DNA of 64,000 nucleotides from CAKZLS01 sp963786305 (GCA_963786305.1 CAWAYL010000014.1:186001-250000), one strand, 5' to 3'; shown: positions 1 through 9,612, numbered from the stretch's first letter. Notes: generated by a model not told the origin, from the sequence alone. A program made the numbers and translations.

Positions 1-1231
1 CAGCAGCAGGAAGAACGGCAGCGCGCAGCGGGCGACATAGAGGATGTTCTTGCCGGTCAGGGCTTGCAGCACGAACAGGTTGAAGCCCACCGGCGGGGTG
101 ATCTGGGACATCTCGACGACGATGACGATGTAGATGCCGAACCAGATGAGGTCGAGCCCGGCGGCTTCCACCATGGGCAGGATCACCGACGTGGTCAGCA
201 CCACCACCGAGATGCCGTCGAGAAAGCACCCCAGCACCATGAAGAACAGCGTAAGCGCGAACAGCAGCATGTAAGGCGACAACCGCATGGCGGCGATCCA
301 TTCGGCGAGCTGCCGGGGGACGCCCGTGAACCCCATGGCGACGGTGAGGAACGCCGCGCCGGCGAGGATGAAGGCGATCATGCATGACGTCTTGGTGGCA
401 CCCATGAGGGCGTCGACGAAGGTCTGACGGCTCATCGATCCGGTCACCCACGACAAAAACAGCGCCAGCACCACGCCGACGGCGGCGGCCTCGGTGGGCG
501 AGGCGAACCCGGTGTAGATGGTGCCGATGACGCCGGCGATCAGCAGCACCACCGGGATCAGGCTGCGGGCGGCGCGGATCTTCTCCATCAGGGTCATGGC
601 GATGTCCATCGGCGGCACCTTGTCGCGGTTGAACAGCGACCAGACGATGACGTAGCCCATGAACATGCGTGACCAGCATGATGCCGGGAATGACGCCGGC
701 GATGAACAGCCGGGCAATGGACTGATCGGTGCCGACGCCGTAGACGATCAGGATAATGGAAGGCGGGATGAGCAGTCCGAGCGTGCCCGACCCGGCGAGG
801 GTCCCGATCATCATCTTCTCGTCGTATCCGCGCTTGTTGAGCTCCGGGATCGCCATCTTGCCGATGGTCGCGGCGGTCGCCGCCGACGAGCCGGAGACGG
901 CGGCGAAGATGCCGCAGCCCAAGATGTTGACGTGCATAAGACGGCCGGGTAGCCGGGCGATCCATGGCGCAAGCCCGGTGAACATGTCCTCCGAAAGGCG
1001 CGAGCGGAACAGGATCTCGCCCATCCAGATGAACATCGGCAGCGCCGCCAGCTCCCACGAATTGCTGGATCCCCAGACGGTCGTCGACATGATCGGGCCG
1101 ACCGGCGCCGAGGTGAACCCGCCGATGGCGATCAGCGCGACGCCGAACAGCGACAGCGCGACCCAGACGCCGCTACCCAAAAAGGCGAACAGCGCAATGA
1201 CCAGCGTGAGCGCGAGAACGACCAGATCCAT
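1..1231 (-). CDS. dctM: TRAP transporter large permease, DctM (3' end outside window, one frameshift)
   Basis: Large membrane subunit of a tripartite ATP-independent periplasmic transporter; with DctQ and DctP it imports an organic acid, driven by an ion gradient. From the ATG at 1231 the reverse strand reads MDLVVLALTLVIALFAFLG and then the family-typical GSSAATAATIGKMAIPEL stretch. The frame breaks near 668, where one extra base (ACG-C-ATG) separates IMLVT from MFMGYVIVWSLFN. Beyond that the reading frame is open to the window edge, about 410 residues in all, so the last helices are missing. It lies 57 bp downstream of dctQ in one operon. Substrate cannot be inferred from sequence. The family call is firm; the frameshift is probably an error. 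Confidence 0.9.
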   Translation of the reverse strand, partial: MDLVVLALTLVIALFAFLGSGVWVALSLFGVALIAIGGFTSAPVGPIMSTTVWGSSNSWELAALPMFIWMGEILFRSRLSEDMFTGLAPWIARLPGRLMHVNILGCGIFAAVSGSSAATAATIGKMAIPELNKRGYDEKMMIGTLAGSGTLGLLIPPSIILIVYGVGTDQSIARLFIAGVIPGIMLVTHVHGLRHRLVAVQPRQGAADGHRHDPDGEDPRRPQPDPGGAADRRRHRHHLHRVRLAHRGRRRRRGAGAVFVVGDRIDEPSDLRRRPHGCHQDVMHDRLHPRRRGVPHRRHGVHGRPPAARRMDRRHAVVALHAAVRAYAVLHGAGVLSRRHLGGGADHVGDPAHGGSRRARPHLVRHLHRHRRRDVPDHPAGGLQPVRAASPDRQEHPLCRPLRAAVLPAA

Positions 1232-1288
1232 AACCACCTCTCATCGTGAGCGACGCGCCGTACGGCCGATTCTTAACGATCGCTGGTA

Positions 1289-1840
1289 TTACTTGCCGAG
1301 CAGACCCTCTTCGGCGTCTTCGTAGGATGGCGTTTTGCCGCCGAGCACACGCACCATGTCGTCCACCAGGGCGATGGTGAGGACGATCAGGCCGATCGCC
1401 ATGAAGCTTTGCGGAATCCACAGCGGCACCGGGATCATGCCGTATGACACTTCCCCATATTCGATGCTGTCGGCGACGAGCAGGATCGTGTTCCAGGTAA
1501 AGAATCCGGCGAGGCCGATGGCGAAGGCCAGGCACCACACCTCGACCCAGTGCCGGGTCCGCCCGGCGAGCCGGGTGATGAGCAGCGAAACCCGGATGTG
1601 TCCGTCGGAGCGGAACGTGTAGGCGAGCGCCAGGAACGACGCCGCGGCCAGGAAGAAGCCGGAAAACTCGGCGGCCGACGGGACCAGCAGCCCGATCCGC
1701 TCACCGGTGATCAAGGTGGCGATACCGTCGATGATCCGCCCACCGACCTGGGCCACGACGATCAGGCAGATGGCCACGAGGCAGAACGCCGCCACGCCAC
1801 CGCTGATGCGATAGAGGGTGTCGAGAAGGTCCGCACGCAA
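1289..1840 (-). CDS. dctQ: TRAP transporter small permease, DctQ
   Basis: Small membrane subunit that docks on the large permease of the TRAP system. The 183 residues hold four hydrophobic segments (roughly residues 12-35, 48-72, 95-117 and 133-155), the standard DctQ layout. The segment SGFFLAAASFLALAYTFRSD followed by a basic loop matches the family pattern. The start chosen is TTG at 1840; no strong ribosome-binding site stands out, so a slightly different start is possible. It sits between dctP and dctM in the usual P-Q-M order, which supports the call. Confidence 0.88.
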   Translation of the reverse strand: MRADLLDTLYRISGGVAAFCLVAICLIVVAQVGGRIIDGIATLITGERIGLLVPSAAEFSGFFLAAASFLALAYTFRSDGHIRVSLLITRLAGRTRHWVEVWCLAFAIGLAGFFTWNTILLVADSIEYGEVSYGMIPVPLWIPQSFMAIGLIVLTIALVDDMVRVLGGKTPSYEDAEEGLLGK

Positions 1841-1949
1841 CCCTCCGGGCAGGGGTCGGCGGCTTGCGCGGCCGCCCCCGTTTGCCAGACGTTATACCAA
1901 ATCTCATTGACAGGGAGTCACAATGGGTTCCTATCAACGAGAATTGGTC

Positions 1950-2925
1950 TTAGTTGTTGTACTCCGAGAGAACCTTCCGACCCTCGGCGCCGGCGCTTTC
2001 GGCCCATTCGCTGGTCATCGTCTCGCCGATGGCCTTGAGCTGCTGGTTCAGGGTGTCGCTCGGCGTGACGATGGTCATGCCGTTTTCCTTCATGACGGCG
2101 ATCTTCTCGTCGGTCTCCGCCTTGCTGGCGGCCCACCCCCGCTCCTCGGCCTTTTCGGCGGCATCGAGAATGGCCTTCTGGGTCTTTTCATCGAGCCGGT
2201 CGAACGCCTTCTTGTTGACGATCACCATGTTCTTCGGCAGCCAGGCCTGGGTGTCATGGAAGTGCGACACATAGTCCCACGCCTTGGTGTTGGCGCCGGT
2301 CGACGGCGAGGTGATCATGGCGTCGACGCGACCGGTGCTGAACGCGGTGGGAATATCCGGGACCTCGACCTGGGTCGGCACGGCGCCGGTCAGCTCGGCG
2401 AACCGCTCGCCCGCGGTATTGTAGGCGCGGATCTTGGTGCCCTTGAGGTCGTCGGTGGACGTTATTTCCTGCTTGGCGTAGAGACCCTGCGGTGGCCATG
2501 GCACCGCGAACAGCAGCCTGAGACCCTCTTCCTCCAGCTTTTCCTCGATGACCGGCCGGCTGGCGGCCCACAGCTTCTCGGCCTGGTCGTAACTGGTTGC
2601 CAGGAACGGCACCGCGTCCACCTCGAACACCGGGTTTTCGTTGCCGAGCCGCGATATCAGCACCTCGCCGATGGGGACCAGGCCGCGGCGAACCGTGTTC
2701 TTGATTTCCGGATGCTTGATCAGCGAACCGGCGCTGTGCACGGTGATTTCCAATTCGCCGTCCGTGCTTTCGCTTCACGTCATCGGCGAACTCGATGATG
2801 TTGGCGGTGTGAAAGGTCTTGTCGCCGTATGGCGTCGGCATGTCCCATTTGTCCGCCGCCGCCGCGGGATAGGACAAGCAAAAGGCGACCGCGCCGGCGA
2901 TCATCGCTTTACCCATGTCAGTCAT
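1950..2925 (-). CDS. dctP: TRAP transporter periplasmic substrate-binding protein, DctP (one frameshift)
   Basis: Periplasmic receptor that captures the substrate and passes it to the DctQM permease. The ATG at 2925 opens a signal peptide (MIAGAVAFCLSYPAAAAD). After one frameshift near 2775 the mature domain continues as LEITVHSAGSLIKHPEIK, followed by SRLGNENPVFEVDAVPF, DLKGTKIRAY and ITSPSTGANTKAWDY, the typical motifs of this family. Removing one base gives 324 residues, the usual DctP length. A purine-rich GGGAG precedes the start. First gene of the operon and so nearest the promoter. Ligand unknown. Confidence 0.88.
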
Positions 2926-3300
2926 TCCGCACTCCCATTCCCTGAAGGTCCGATGTTGCCCGGATGGCCGGAAGTATACTCCCGAAACTTCATTTTATAA
3001 AATACCCAGAAAATTCCGATAGTTATTCAATTAGATCGGCTCATGTTAAAAGTGCACCGTCAGTCTGCGGGCTTGCGGCCTTTTTTCGGCAATAGACCCG
3101 AACCACCAACCACCACCTGATCGACCCGATCCGATCGGACCCGCGCGCTGGATTGGCTCGCGGGATTTTCCTGTTTGCTCCCTTGACTGAAAAATTCTGG
3201 TGACTGAAAAATTCTGGCATTAACGTAAAGCCGCCCTATTTTCGCCCTAGCGGCAAGGGTGCATTTTTTATTGGGTCGGGCAAGAAAAGGAAAAAATTTC
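2926..3300. other. AT-rich divergent intergenic region between dctP and the aquaporin gene
   Basis: 375 bp between two divergently transcribed genes, clearly richer in A and T than its surroundings (for example around 2985-3035 and 3240-3300). It must hold both promoters. I see a 17-bp tandem repeat at 3184-3217 and no convincing gene. Confidence 0.6.
3184..3217. repeat. Perfect 17-bp tandem repeat upstream of the aquaporin gene
   Basis: TGACTGAAAAATTCTGG occurs twice head to tail (3184-3200 and 3201-3217) with no mismatch, about 85 bp before the aquaporin start. It could be a repeated regulator site or a simple replication-slippage duplication. Confidence 0.9.
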
Positions 3301-4011
3301 ATGTTACTTTCACGCAAACTGGGTGCCGAATTTCTTGGCACCTTCTGGTTGGTGTTCGGCGGTTGCGGCAGCGCCGTGTTTGCCGCGGCGTTTCCGGAAG
3401 TGGGAATCGGGTTTGTCGGCGTATCCTTGGCTTTCGGGCTGTCGGTGCTGACCATGGCTTACGCGGTCGGCCATATTTCCGGCGGGCATTTCAACCCGGC
3501 GGTCACCATCGGGCTCTGGGCCGGCGGGCGATTCTCCACCGGCGAGATCATTCCGTATTGGGCCGCCCAGGTGGTCGGCGCGATCGCCGCCGCCGGCGCG
3601 CTGTATCTGATCGCCACCGGCAACGCCGAGTTCGGCCTCGATACCGGTTTCGCCTCCAACGGGTTCGGCGAGCATTCGCCGGGCCGATACTCTCTCGGCG
3701 CCGCCATCGCCGCCGAGATCATCCTGACGTTCTTCTTTCTGATCATCATCCTCGGCGCCACCGACAGCCGCGCGCCGGCGGGTTTCGGGCCGCTGGCCAT
3801 CGGCCTGGCGCTGACGCTTATCCATCTGATCAGCATTCCGGTGACCAACACGTCGGTCAATCCGGCGCGGAGCACCGGCCAGGCCATATTCGTCGGCGAT
3901 TGGGCGCTGGCGCAGCTCTGGTTCTTCTGGGTGATGCCGCTGATCGGCGGCGCGCTCGGCGGCTTCGTCTACCGCTGGCTCGGTGACGGCGAAGGCGGCG
4001 ACGGCGAGTAA
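3301..4011 (+). CDS. aqpZ: Aquaporin Z-like water channel (MIP family)
   Basis: Inner-membrane channel for water. The 236-residue protein starts MLLSRKLGAEFLGTFWLVFG and has six membrane helices plus the two half-helices that form the pore, each carrying an NPA box: HFNPAVTIG in the first half and SVNPARSTG in the second. The Arg after the second NPA box (NPAR) is the selectivity-filter arginine. An in-frame upstream extension to 3259 exists, but the ATG at 3301 follows an AAAAGG ribosome-binding site and matches family N-termini. The stop codon lies in an 18-bp tandem duplication, and a strong hairpin follows. Intact, unlike many neighbours. Confidence 0.95.
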   Translation: MLLSRKLGAEFLGTFWLVFGGCGSAVFAAAFPEVGIGFVGVSLAFGLSVLTMAYAVGHISGGHFNPAVTIGLWAGGRFSTGEIIPYWAAQVVGAIAAAGALYLIATGNAEFGLDTGFASNGFGEHSPGRYSLGAAIAAEIILTFFFLIIILGATDSRAPAGFGPLAIGLALTLIHLISIPVTNTSVNPARSTGQAIFVGDWALAQLWFFWVMPLIGGALGGFVYRWLGDGEGGDGE

Positions 4012-4035
4012 ACCAGCGACGGCAAGTAAACCAGC
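4000..4035 (+). repeat. 18-bp in-frame tandem duplication spanning the aqpZ stop codon
   Basis: GACGGCGAGTAAACCAGC (4000-4017) is followed directly by GACGGCAAGTAAACCAGC (4018-4035), one mismatch in 18. The unit length is a multiple of three and contains TAA, so a second in-frame stop lies six codons after the first. Confidence 0.9.
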
Positions 4036-4062
4036 ATAGGCGATAAGCTAGTATAGGCGTGA

Positions 4063-4086
4063 GGGCCGGCGGATGATCGCCGGCCC
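4063..4086. terminator. Hairpin terminator between convergent genes
   Basis: A perfect 9-bp stem (GGGCCGGCG at 4063-4071, CGCCGGCCC at 4078-4086) encloses a 6-base loop. It lies 52 bp after the aqpZ stop and 31 bp from the stop of the convergent membrane-protein gene. No long T-run follows on either side, so it may terminate both transcripts weakly. Confidence 0.55.
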
Positions 4087-4116
4087 TTACAACGGACAAA
4101 AACGCCTGAGCCGATC

Positions 4117-5303
4117 TTATAACAGCAGCAATCGCTTCACCACCTTGAACAGTTCCTTGATGGGCAGTTGGGTGGCGCCGGCGATCATCAGCGGCACGAC
4201 GGCGGCGGCCGAAACCGGCAGCAGGGCCGAGCGGCTGAATACGAACGTGCTGAGTTTCCGGGCCGCGGCGAATTCCTTGGACGGATCCGGAATGTCGCTG
4301 GCGGGTGTCGGTTCGGCATCGTCGGCCGCGCTCATGTTGCTGCCGAGCAGCGCGCGCTCGGCGGCGCGGTGATGGCGGGTCGCCTGGGAACTGCAGATCA
4401 GGATCGTTCGTTCCTTGAGTTCCGAAAGCGGTTTCGCGAAGGCCTGCAGCGGAAAGGCCAGAACGGCGAGCACGATCAGCAGCCATCCCGCCATGACGTA
4501 GCCATACGTCGCCGGGGCGAGCCCGCCCGTGAGCAGTTGCTCGGCGATCCCCGCGGCCAACACGCAGCTCAGCGCGAACACGAAGGTGGCGTATGCGTTG
4601 GGATACTGGCCGATGAACGCCAATCCGGCGTTGCCGTCGGGATGGGTTACCACAAGCCGCAACTCGAGGGCGGCGATGTCGCGCAGCAGCTTGGCCCAGA
4701 CCACCAGCCGCCACAGCCAGCGCAACAGCAGAAACCAGAAGATGGGACTGCTCACCACCAGGCACCACCAGGCGGCCGGGCTGAGCGACGCGCCGTCCGC
4801 CGACACGCGCACCGCCCAGGACGCTGTTCCGGCGCTCTCGGTATTGATCAGTGAGACGATCGAGAGGCCGATCGCGAGCAGCAGGCAGATTGCCTCCGCC
4901 ACCGCCGAGTCGCGGCGTTTCAGGGCTCTCGTCACGGCGTCGGCGGCGGGCGCGAACGACCCCGGCGCCAAGAGCGGCGCCCGGGCGAATTGCCGGAGAT
5001 GCACCCGCAGCCGTTCCTCCACTTGCCGCTCCATCACGATGAACAGGCCGACGGCGATGAAAAACCGCGCCCATACGCCCGGAGCGAGCAGATAGGGTTT
5101 TTCGGCGAAGGGCCCGAAGGCGTCGCCGGCCACCAGGCTCAACAGCAAAGGCACGCCCCAGGCCACCGCAACGAACATGGCGGCTCTGCGGCCCGCGCCG
5201 GGAGGCATCGTCGCGCAACAGGCGGAGCCGCTTCTGCAGACTCGTAAAACGGGCCGCCGCGCGCCACCCGGAAATCGCCGATGCTGATGTGTTGGGTCGT
5301 CAT
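4117..5303 (-). CDS. Conserved integral membrane protein of unknown function (two frameshifts)
   Basis: Read from the ATG at 5303 (MTTQHISIGDFRVARGGPFY). Two single-base frameshifts near 5242 and 5224 separate this N-terminus from the long frame that starts MFVAVAWGVPLLLSLVAG; removing one base at each gives a continuous 394-residue protein with a basic segment (LQKRLRLLRDDA) in between. It has about six hydrophobic helices, one soluble segment with MERQVEERLRVHLRQF, and an acidic low-complexity stretch (AADDAEPTPASD) before the C-terminal helices. I do not recognise a named family and assign no function. Transcribed convergently with aqpZ. Confidence 0.75.
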
Positions 5304-5742
5304 CGCGGTGCCGTCGTCCGGAGATAGGGAAGATCTCAAATTAGGCGAGTTCAAAGCATCGGGAAAGGGCCGATCTCGCCAACGCTCATGACGCAAGCCG
5401 ATTGGCCGGCGCCCATAAAACAATGCACGATCGCGATTTCTTCGACATCGCTATCGGTCCAGCGTTTCATAAGTTGAATTTGTCCCGTACAACGGCGAAC
5501 ATATCCAGGATCGCCACGATCACAGCGCACCCCTACGCCAAACAGGCCACAAGCGTTACGATCGGCGCGTTCGCGTTCGTGACCTAATTCATGTTTCCCC
5601 CTTTCGCGCCCATGGTTGAATATTGCAGATGGTCTCGCCAAATTTCGGTTTCCGGATCTCGATCCCGGCTATTCTCATCCGGCACAATGGCCGAGATAAT
5701 CGATGATGTTTGCAGAGAGAAAGCCAGAGAGGAAGTCAGGGA
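5304..5742. other. Intergenic region, no supported gene
   Basis: 439 bp between the divergent membrane-protein genes. Short open frames exist on both strands (for example 5402-5587 plus) but show no ribosome-binding site, family resemblance or typical composition. Promoters for both neighbours should lie here; I could not place them with confidence. Confidence 0.5.
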
Positions 5743-6333
5743 ATGGATGAACGACAAGACGCTGAACGGTTGCGCGCCGCGGCCCCGGACGCACGCGAAC
5801 GCCTCGGCGGGATGTGGTGGACCTACATGATCCGCGGTATTCTCGCTGGCATTCTCGGTTTGTTCGCGCTGTTCTGGCCAAGTACTACCCTCGAAATTCT
5901 CATCACCCTGGTGGGTATCTTCTGCGTCGTCGACGGCCTTACCGGACTGTTCGGCGCCTACCGGACCGCGCCGCGCGGCGCCAGCGTCATGGTGCCGATC
6001 GTCAGTCTCGCCATCGGACTGATCTTGTTGTTCTGGCCGGGCGCCACCGTGCGTACGCTGCTGGTGGTGTTCGGCGCCTGGTTGCTGTTCGTCGGCGTCA
6101 GTCAGATCCTCGGCGCGCGCCGGGCCAAATTCCCGGGCGGCGGCCGCGGCGTCATGACCACCACCGGCGGCATCGCGGCCGGCGTCGGCTTGATCCTGGT
6201 GCTGTGGCCCGGCTCCGGCGTCGTCGCCATCTCCTGGGTCATTGCCATCCCGGCCCTGGTGGTGGCGGCGCTGCTCATCTTCCTGGCGCTGCGCCTCAAG
6301 CGTCTGGAGGGGCCGTATGCGCCCAAGCCGTGA
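5743..6333 (+). CDS. HdeD / DUF308 family membrane protein
   Basis: Predicted inner-membrane protein of the HdeD-DUF308 family, some members of which are linked to acid resistance; the role here is unknown. The 196 residues form six helices in three pairs with repeated patterns (IRGILAGILGLFALFWP, SLAIGLILLFWPGATVR, GVGLILVLWPGSG), the repeated LxxWP being characteristic. The ATG at 5743 (MDERQDAE) has an AGGGA just upstream and is preferred over the in-frame start at 5710. The PpiC-like gene follows after 27 bp on the same strand, suggesting co-transcription. Confidence 0.85.
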   Translation: MDERQDAERLRAAAPDARERLGGMWWTYMIRGILAGILGLFALFWPSTTLEILITLVGIFCVVDGLTGLFGAYRTAPRGASVMVPIVSLAIGLILLFWPGATVRTLLVVFGAWLLFVGVSQILGARRAKFPGGGRGVMTTTGGIAAGVGLILVLWPGSGVVAISWVIAIPALVVAALLIFLALRLKRLEGPYAPKP

Positions 6334-6360
6334 GCCGGCATCGCGAAGGGGACGACAGGC

Positions 6361-7239
6361 ATGCTTAAACGATTTCTGACAGCGCCTCTCGTCTACGTTG
6401 CGTGCGTTGCGCTTCTCGGCGGCGGCCTGCTCATCTGGTTCGCCGTCGACACCCCGGGAGGAGACGAGAGATCCGATCGCGTCATCGTCGATGCCGGGCG
6501 GACCGAGAGCCTGGCCCGACAGTTCGAGCGAACCCGGATGCGTCCGCCGACCCGGCGGGAGCTGCGGGACCTGGTGGACGCGTATGTCAAGGAGGAAATC
6601 CTCTATCGCGAGGCGCTCGCTCTCGGTCTCGACCGGAACGACCCGGTGGTCCGGCGGCGCATGCGGCAGAAGATGGAGGCCCGCGCCGCCGATCGGGCGG
6701 ATCGGCAACAGCCCACGGACGCCGACCTCGAGGCGTTCATGAACGCCCATCCGGAGATGTTCCGGAGCGCCGGGCGGGTCAGTTTCCGCCAGGTGTTCCT
6801 CGACCCCGGCAATTCGGCCGGTTCCATCGACGCGCGGGCGGAGCGGCTGCGCGGCCGTCTCAATGGCGACCCGGAAGCCGTGGACATGGCCGACGCGCAA
6901 GGCGATCCGACCCTGTTGCCAGGGCAACTGAACAGCGCCACCGAAACGGCGGCGGCGCGGATTTTCGGAGAGGCGTTCGCCGGCGCGCTGGCGGATGCGC
7001 CCATCGGCCGTTGGATCGGGCCCATCCCATCCGGGTCCGGCGTTCACCTGGTTCGCGTTTCGGCCCGAGAGCCGGGTCGATTGCCGGCGCTGGACGCCGT
7101 CCGCGCGGCCGTCGAGCGCGAGTGGTCGGCGGAACAACGCGCCGAGGCGGACGGCCGGTTCTATGACGCCTTGCGGGCGCGCTATACCGTCGAGATCGAG
7201 ATGCCGCCGGAAACACCGGCGGGGACACCCGCGCCATGA
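6361..7239 (+). CDS. Membrane-anchored PpiC-type peptidyl-prolyl isomerase
   Basis: Likely periplasmic folding factor. Residues 8-28 are one membrane anchor (VYVACVALLGGGLLIWFAVD), followed by the SurA/PpiC N-terminal fold (RELRDLVDAYVKEEILYREA, then GLDRNDPVVRRRMRQKME), which is strongly conserved in this group. The parvulin-like part follows around residues 118-270, with VSFRQVFLD and GSGVHLVRVSAREPGRLPAL. At 292 residues it is a normal single-domain parvulin. It may form a unit with the DUF308 gene upstream. Substrate unknown. Confidence 0.85.
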   Translation: MLKRFLTAPLVYVACVALLGGGLLIWFAVDTPGGDERSDRVIVDAGRTESLARQFERTRMRPPTRRELRDLVDAYVKEEILYREALALGLDRNDPVVRRRMRQKMEARAADRADRQQPTDADLEAFMNAHPEMFRSAGRVSFRQVFLDPGNSAGSIDARAERLRGRLNGDPEAVDMADAQGDPTLLPGQLNSATETAAARIFGEAFAGALADAPIGRWIGPIPSGSGVHLVRVSAREPGRLPALDAVRAAVEREWSAEQRAEADGRFYDALRARYTVEIEMPPETPAGTPAP

Positions 7240-7426
7240 GGGCGTTGCCGCAACCAACCGGCGTCCGCATGCATGTGCATGCAGGGCGCGTCGGGAGCGA
7301 GCGCTTGAACGCGGTCATTTTCCTCGCATCCCCGCGGGCGTTGGGTGTAAACGTGACCGCGTCGGAAATCGGTCCGTCCAAGGCAACGTCCGTGTCGGAT
7401 ACAGGGGATTGAGGAGGTTCAGGAGT

Positions 7427-7990
7427 ATGGCGCGCGCGCTTCGGGTTTTGACCCTTCTGCTTGTGACGGCCGGCTTTGCCGGCTTTCTTGCCGGCGGCAC
7501 CGCTCGGGCGGACGCGTCGAAACTAAAGCCTTTTTACGGCACGTACGAGGGGGCCTCGCTGGCGCCCAGCCTGGAGGCTCAGCCCCGTGACCTGAAGGTG
7601 CTCATTCAGCCGGCGGCCGACGACGGCTTCACCGTCGCATGGCAGACGACGCTCTACGAATCCGACGATGAAACCCGGAGCAAGACACGGTCGCTGCAGT
7701 TTCGGCCCAGGACAAACAATCCAGCCGTCTACGAGGCCGTGGCAACGGGCCTGTCGGTGGGCATGGTGCCGTCCAAGAACCCCCTCGAGGGCGCCCCCTT
7801 CGCGTGGGCCCGCGTCATGGGCAAGGTCATGAGCGTTTACGTCCTGACCATTACCAAGGACGGCGACTATGTGATCCAGAGCTACGACCGGGCGCTGACC
7901 AAGGAGGGAATGGCGCTGGGATTCACTCGGGTGCGCAACGGCAATGTGGAAAAACGGCTCTGGGGCGCGCTCGAGCGCGTCGATGGCTAA
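7427..7990 (+). CDS. Secreted protein of unknown function
   Basis: 187 residues from the ATG at 7427, which has an AGGAG four bases upstream. Residues 1-28 are a signal peptide (LRVLTLLLVTAGFAGFLAGG, cleavage near ARAD). The mature part reads as a beta-rich soluble domain (LKVLIQPAADDGFTVAWQTT, VYVLTITKDGDYVIQSYDRA) with no cysteines or obvious catalytic motif. An in-frame extension back to 6995 is open only because it shadows the previous gene. 35 bp downstream lies the small ABM-like gene, so the two are probably co-transcribed. No family recognised. Confidence 0.75.
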   Translation: MARALRVLTLLLVTAGFAGFLAGGTARADASKLKPFYGTYEGASLAPSLEAQPRDLKVLIQPAADDGFTVAWQTTLYESDDETRSKTRSLQFRPRTNNPAVYEAVATGLSVGMVPSKNPLEGAPFAWARVMGKVMSVYVLTITKDGDYVIQSYDRALTKEGMALGFTRVRNGNVEKRLWGALERVDG

Positions 7991-8025
7991 ACGATTACTC
8001 TAGCCTTTTCGGGAGGGAGGGTTCC

Positions 8026-8316
8026 ATGCACGTCAGCGTCCGCAAGTATGCGATCCGGGGCTCCATGGACGAGCTTATCAAACGCATCCGCGAGGGCTTC
8101 GTGCCCATCGTCCGCAACGCGCCCGGGTTCAAGTCGTACTCCGTCGTCCGGGTTCGCGGCAACGACGTGGTCACCATCAGCGTCTTCGAAGACCAGGCGC
8201 AGGCCAAGCAATCCAACGACCTGGCCGCCGAATGGGTCCGCGAGAACGTCGCGTCCTTCGCCAACGGACCGCCGCAGATCACGGCGGGCGAGATGGTCAT
8301 CCACGAGACGGCGTAG
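8026..8316 (+). CDS. Small ABM-like (dimeric alpha-beta barrel) protein
   Basis: 96 residues resembling antibiotic-biosynthesis-monooxygenase-like ferredoxin-fold proteins: a beta strand (HVSVRKYAI), a helix, the pattern FVPIVRNAPGFKSYSVV, then VVTISVFEDQAQAKQSNDLA and a last helix-strand. A strong GGGAGGGAGG precedes the ATG at 8026. A clear paralogue lies at 57297-57587 on the other strand; the two share FVP-x-x-(N/S)-PGF-x-x-Y, the internal VSIF/ISVF strand and the (I/T)-x-AG tail. Function unknown; the fold is used for small catalytic or stress proteins. Confidence 0.75.
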   Translation: MHVSVRKYAIRGSMDELIKRIREGFVPIVRNAPGFKSYSVVRVRGNDVVTISVFEDQAQAKQSNDLAAEWVRENVASFANGPPQITAGEMVIHETA

Positions 8317-8329
8317 ACGATAAGAATTA

Positions 8330-9529
8330 GTGCCTTCGGCAAGCAACGTCGACCCGGACAGCGACGCCGAACGCTTCGCCAGCGACATTTCGCACAGGAC
8401 GACCCCATGGCCACCGCTCCACAGTGCCGACAAGGACAAGGCGTTCCTCAACCGCGCCCTCGAAGCGACCATCCGCATCGGGTTGGTGGCGTTGCTGCTG
8501 GCATGGTGCTTCCAGATCGTCCGGCCCTTCGTCATTCCGGTGTTCTGGGGCATGATCATCGCCGTTGCCACCTATCCCGGCTACCACTGGCTGGAGACGA
8601 AGCTGGGCAACCGCAACGTCGTCGCGGCCGTGGTGATGACGATTTTGGGTCTCGTGCTGCTGATCGGACCGACGGTGTTGCTGGGCGGCACCCTGGTGGA
8701 CAGTGCCCGGGTTCTGGCGGCGGACCTCAGCGACGGAACCCTGAGCCTTCCGTCGCCGCCGGGGCGGGTCGCGCAGTGGCCGGTCATCGGCGAGAGCCTG
8801 TACAATTTCTGGACCCTGGCGTCGACCAATCTGGAAGGGGCCCTGGGACAGGTCGGTCCCTACCTCAAGTCCGCCGGAACCTGGCTGCTGGCGATGGCGG
8901 CCGGCGCGGGCCTCGGTATCCTGGAATTCATTTTCGCGGTCGTCATCGCCGGCGTGATGCTGGCCAACGCCCGAGGCGGAAGCATCGCCGCCGACGCGAT
9001 CGCGCTGCGGCTGGCGGGGGAGCGCGGACCGGAGTTCGCCGACATCGCCCAGACGACGGTGCGCAGCGTCGCCCGCGGCATCCTCGGCGTCGCCCTCATC
9101 CAATCCATACTGGCGGGACTCGGGATTCCTCGCCGTCGGTCTGCCGGCCGCCGGTCTGCTGGCCTTGATCTGCCTGCTGCTGGCGGTCGATTCAGATCGG
9201 CGTTTTCCCGATCCTCATCCCGGTGGTGATCCACGTGTTCGCCACGTCCGATACGGTGACCGCGGTGATCTTCGCCATCTGGTGCCTGATCGTCGGCCTG
9301 ACCGACAACGTGCTCAAGCCGTTCCTGCTGGGCCGTGGCGCGCCGGTTCCGATGGTGGTCATTTTCGTCGGCGCCATCGGCGGTTTTCTGGCATCGGGCA
9401 TCATCGGTCTGTTCGTCGGCGCCGTGGTGTCTGTCGCTGGGCTATACCCTGTTCATGGCGTGGGTCCATCAGGAACAGCGGACCCAGGCAGACCGGGACG
9501 TCGAGTTTGAGGGGCCGGCAAGTCCTTGA
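8330..9529 (+). CDS. AI-2E family (PerM/YhhT-like) permease, three frameshifts
   Basis: Polytopic membrane protein of the AI-2E transporter family; members move small molecules or ions, and specificity here is unknown. About 398 residues once three extra bases are removed (near 9123, 9190 and 9430). The N-terminal helices (IRIGLVALLLAWCFQIVRPF), the FWGMIIAVATYP motif and the C-terminal conserved block (ATSDTVTAVIFAIWCLIVGL, then TDNVLKPFLLGRG) are all present. The start is uncertain: GTG at 8330 is in frame, while ATG at 8407 would need one more frameshift near 8419. It ends seven bases before the convergent tRNA gene. Confidence 0.82.
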
Positions 9530-9535
9530 TGCAAA

Positions 9536-9612
9536 TGGTCGGAGTGAGAGGATTTGAACCTCCGGCCCCCGCCTCCCGAAGACGGTGCTCTACCAGGCTG
9601 AGCTACACTCCG
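9536..9612 (-). tRNA. tRNA-Pro (anticodon CGG)
   Basis: Reverse strand folds as a 77-nt tRNA with encoded CCA. The 7-bp acceptor stem is CGGAGTG/CACTCCG, the D arm contains AGCTCAGCCTGGTAGAGC, the anticodon stem-loop is CCGTC-TTCGGGA-GGCGG with CGG at positions 34-36, and the T loop is TTCAAAT. It lies between convergent genes and reads away from ispB. Confidence 0.95.

Noticed and set aside
3857..5218. A 453-codon minus-strand open frame
   Set aside because: Arg/Ala-rich shadow of the membrane protein at 4117-5303, which has proper helices in the other frame.
5402..5587. Small plus-strand ORF of 61 codons, and an overlapping minus-strand ORF at 5351-5641
   Set aside because: No ribosome-binding site, no conserved motif, and composition like intergenic DNA.
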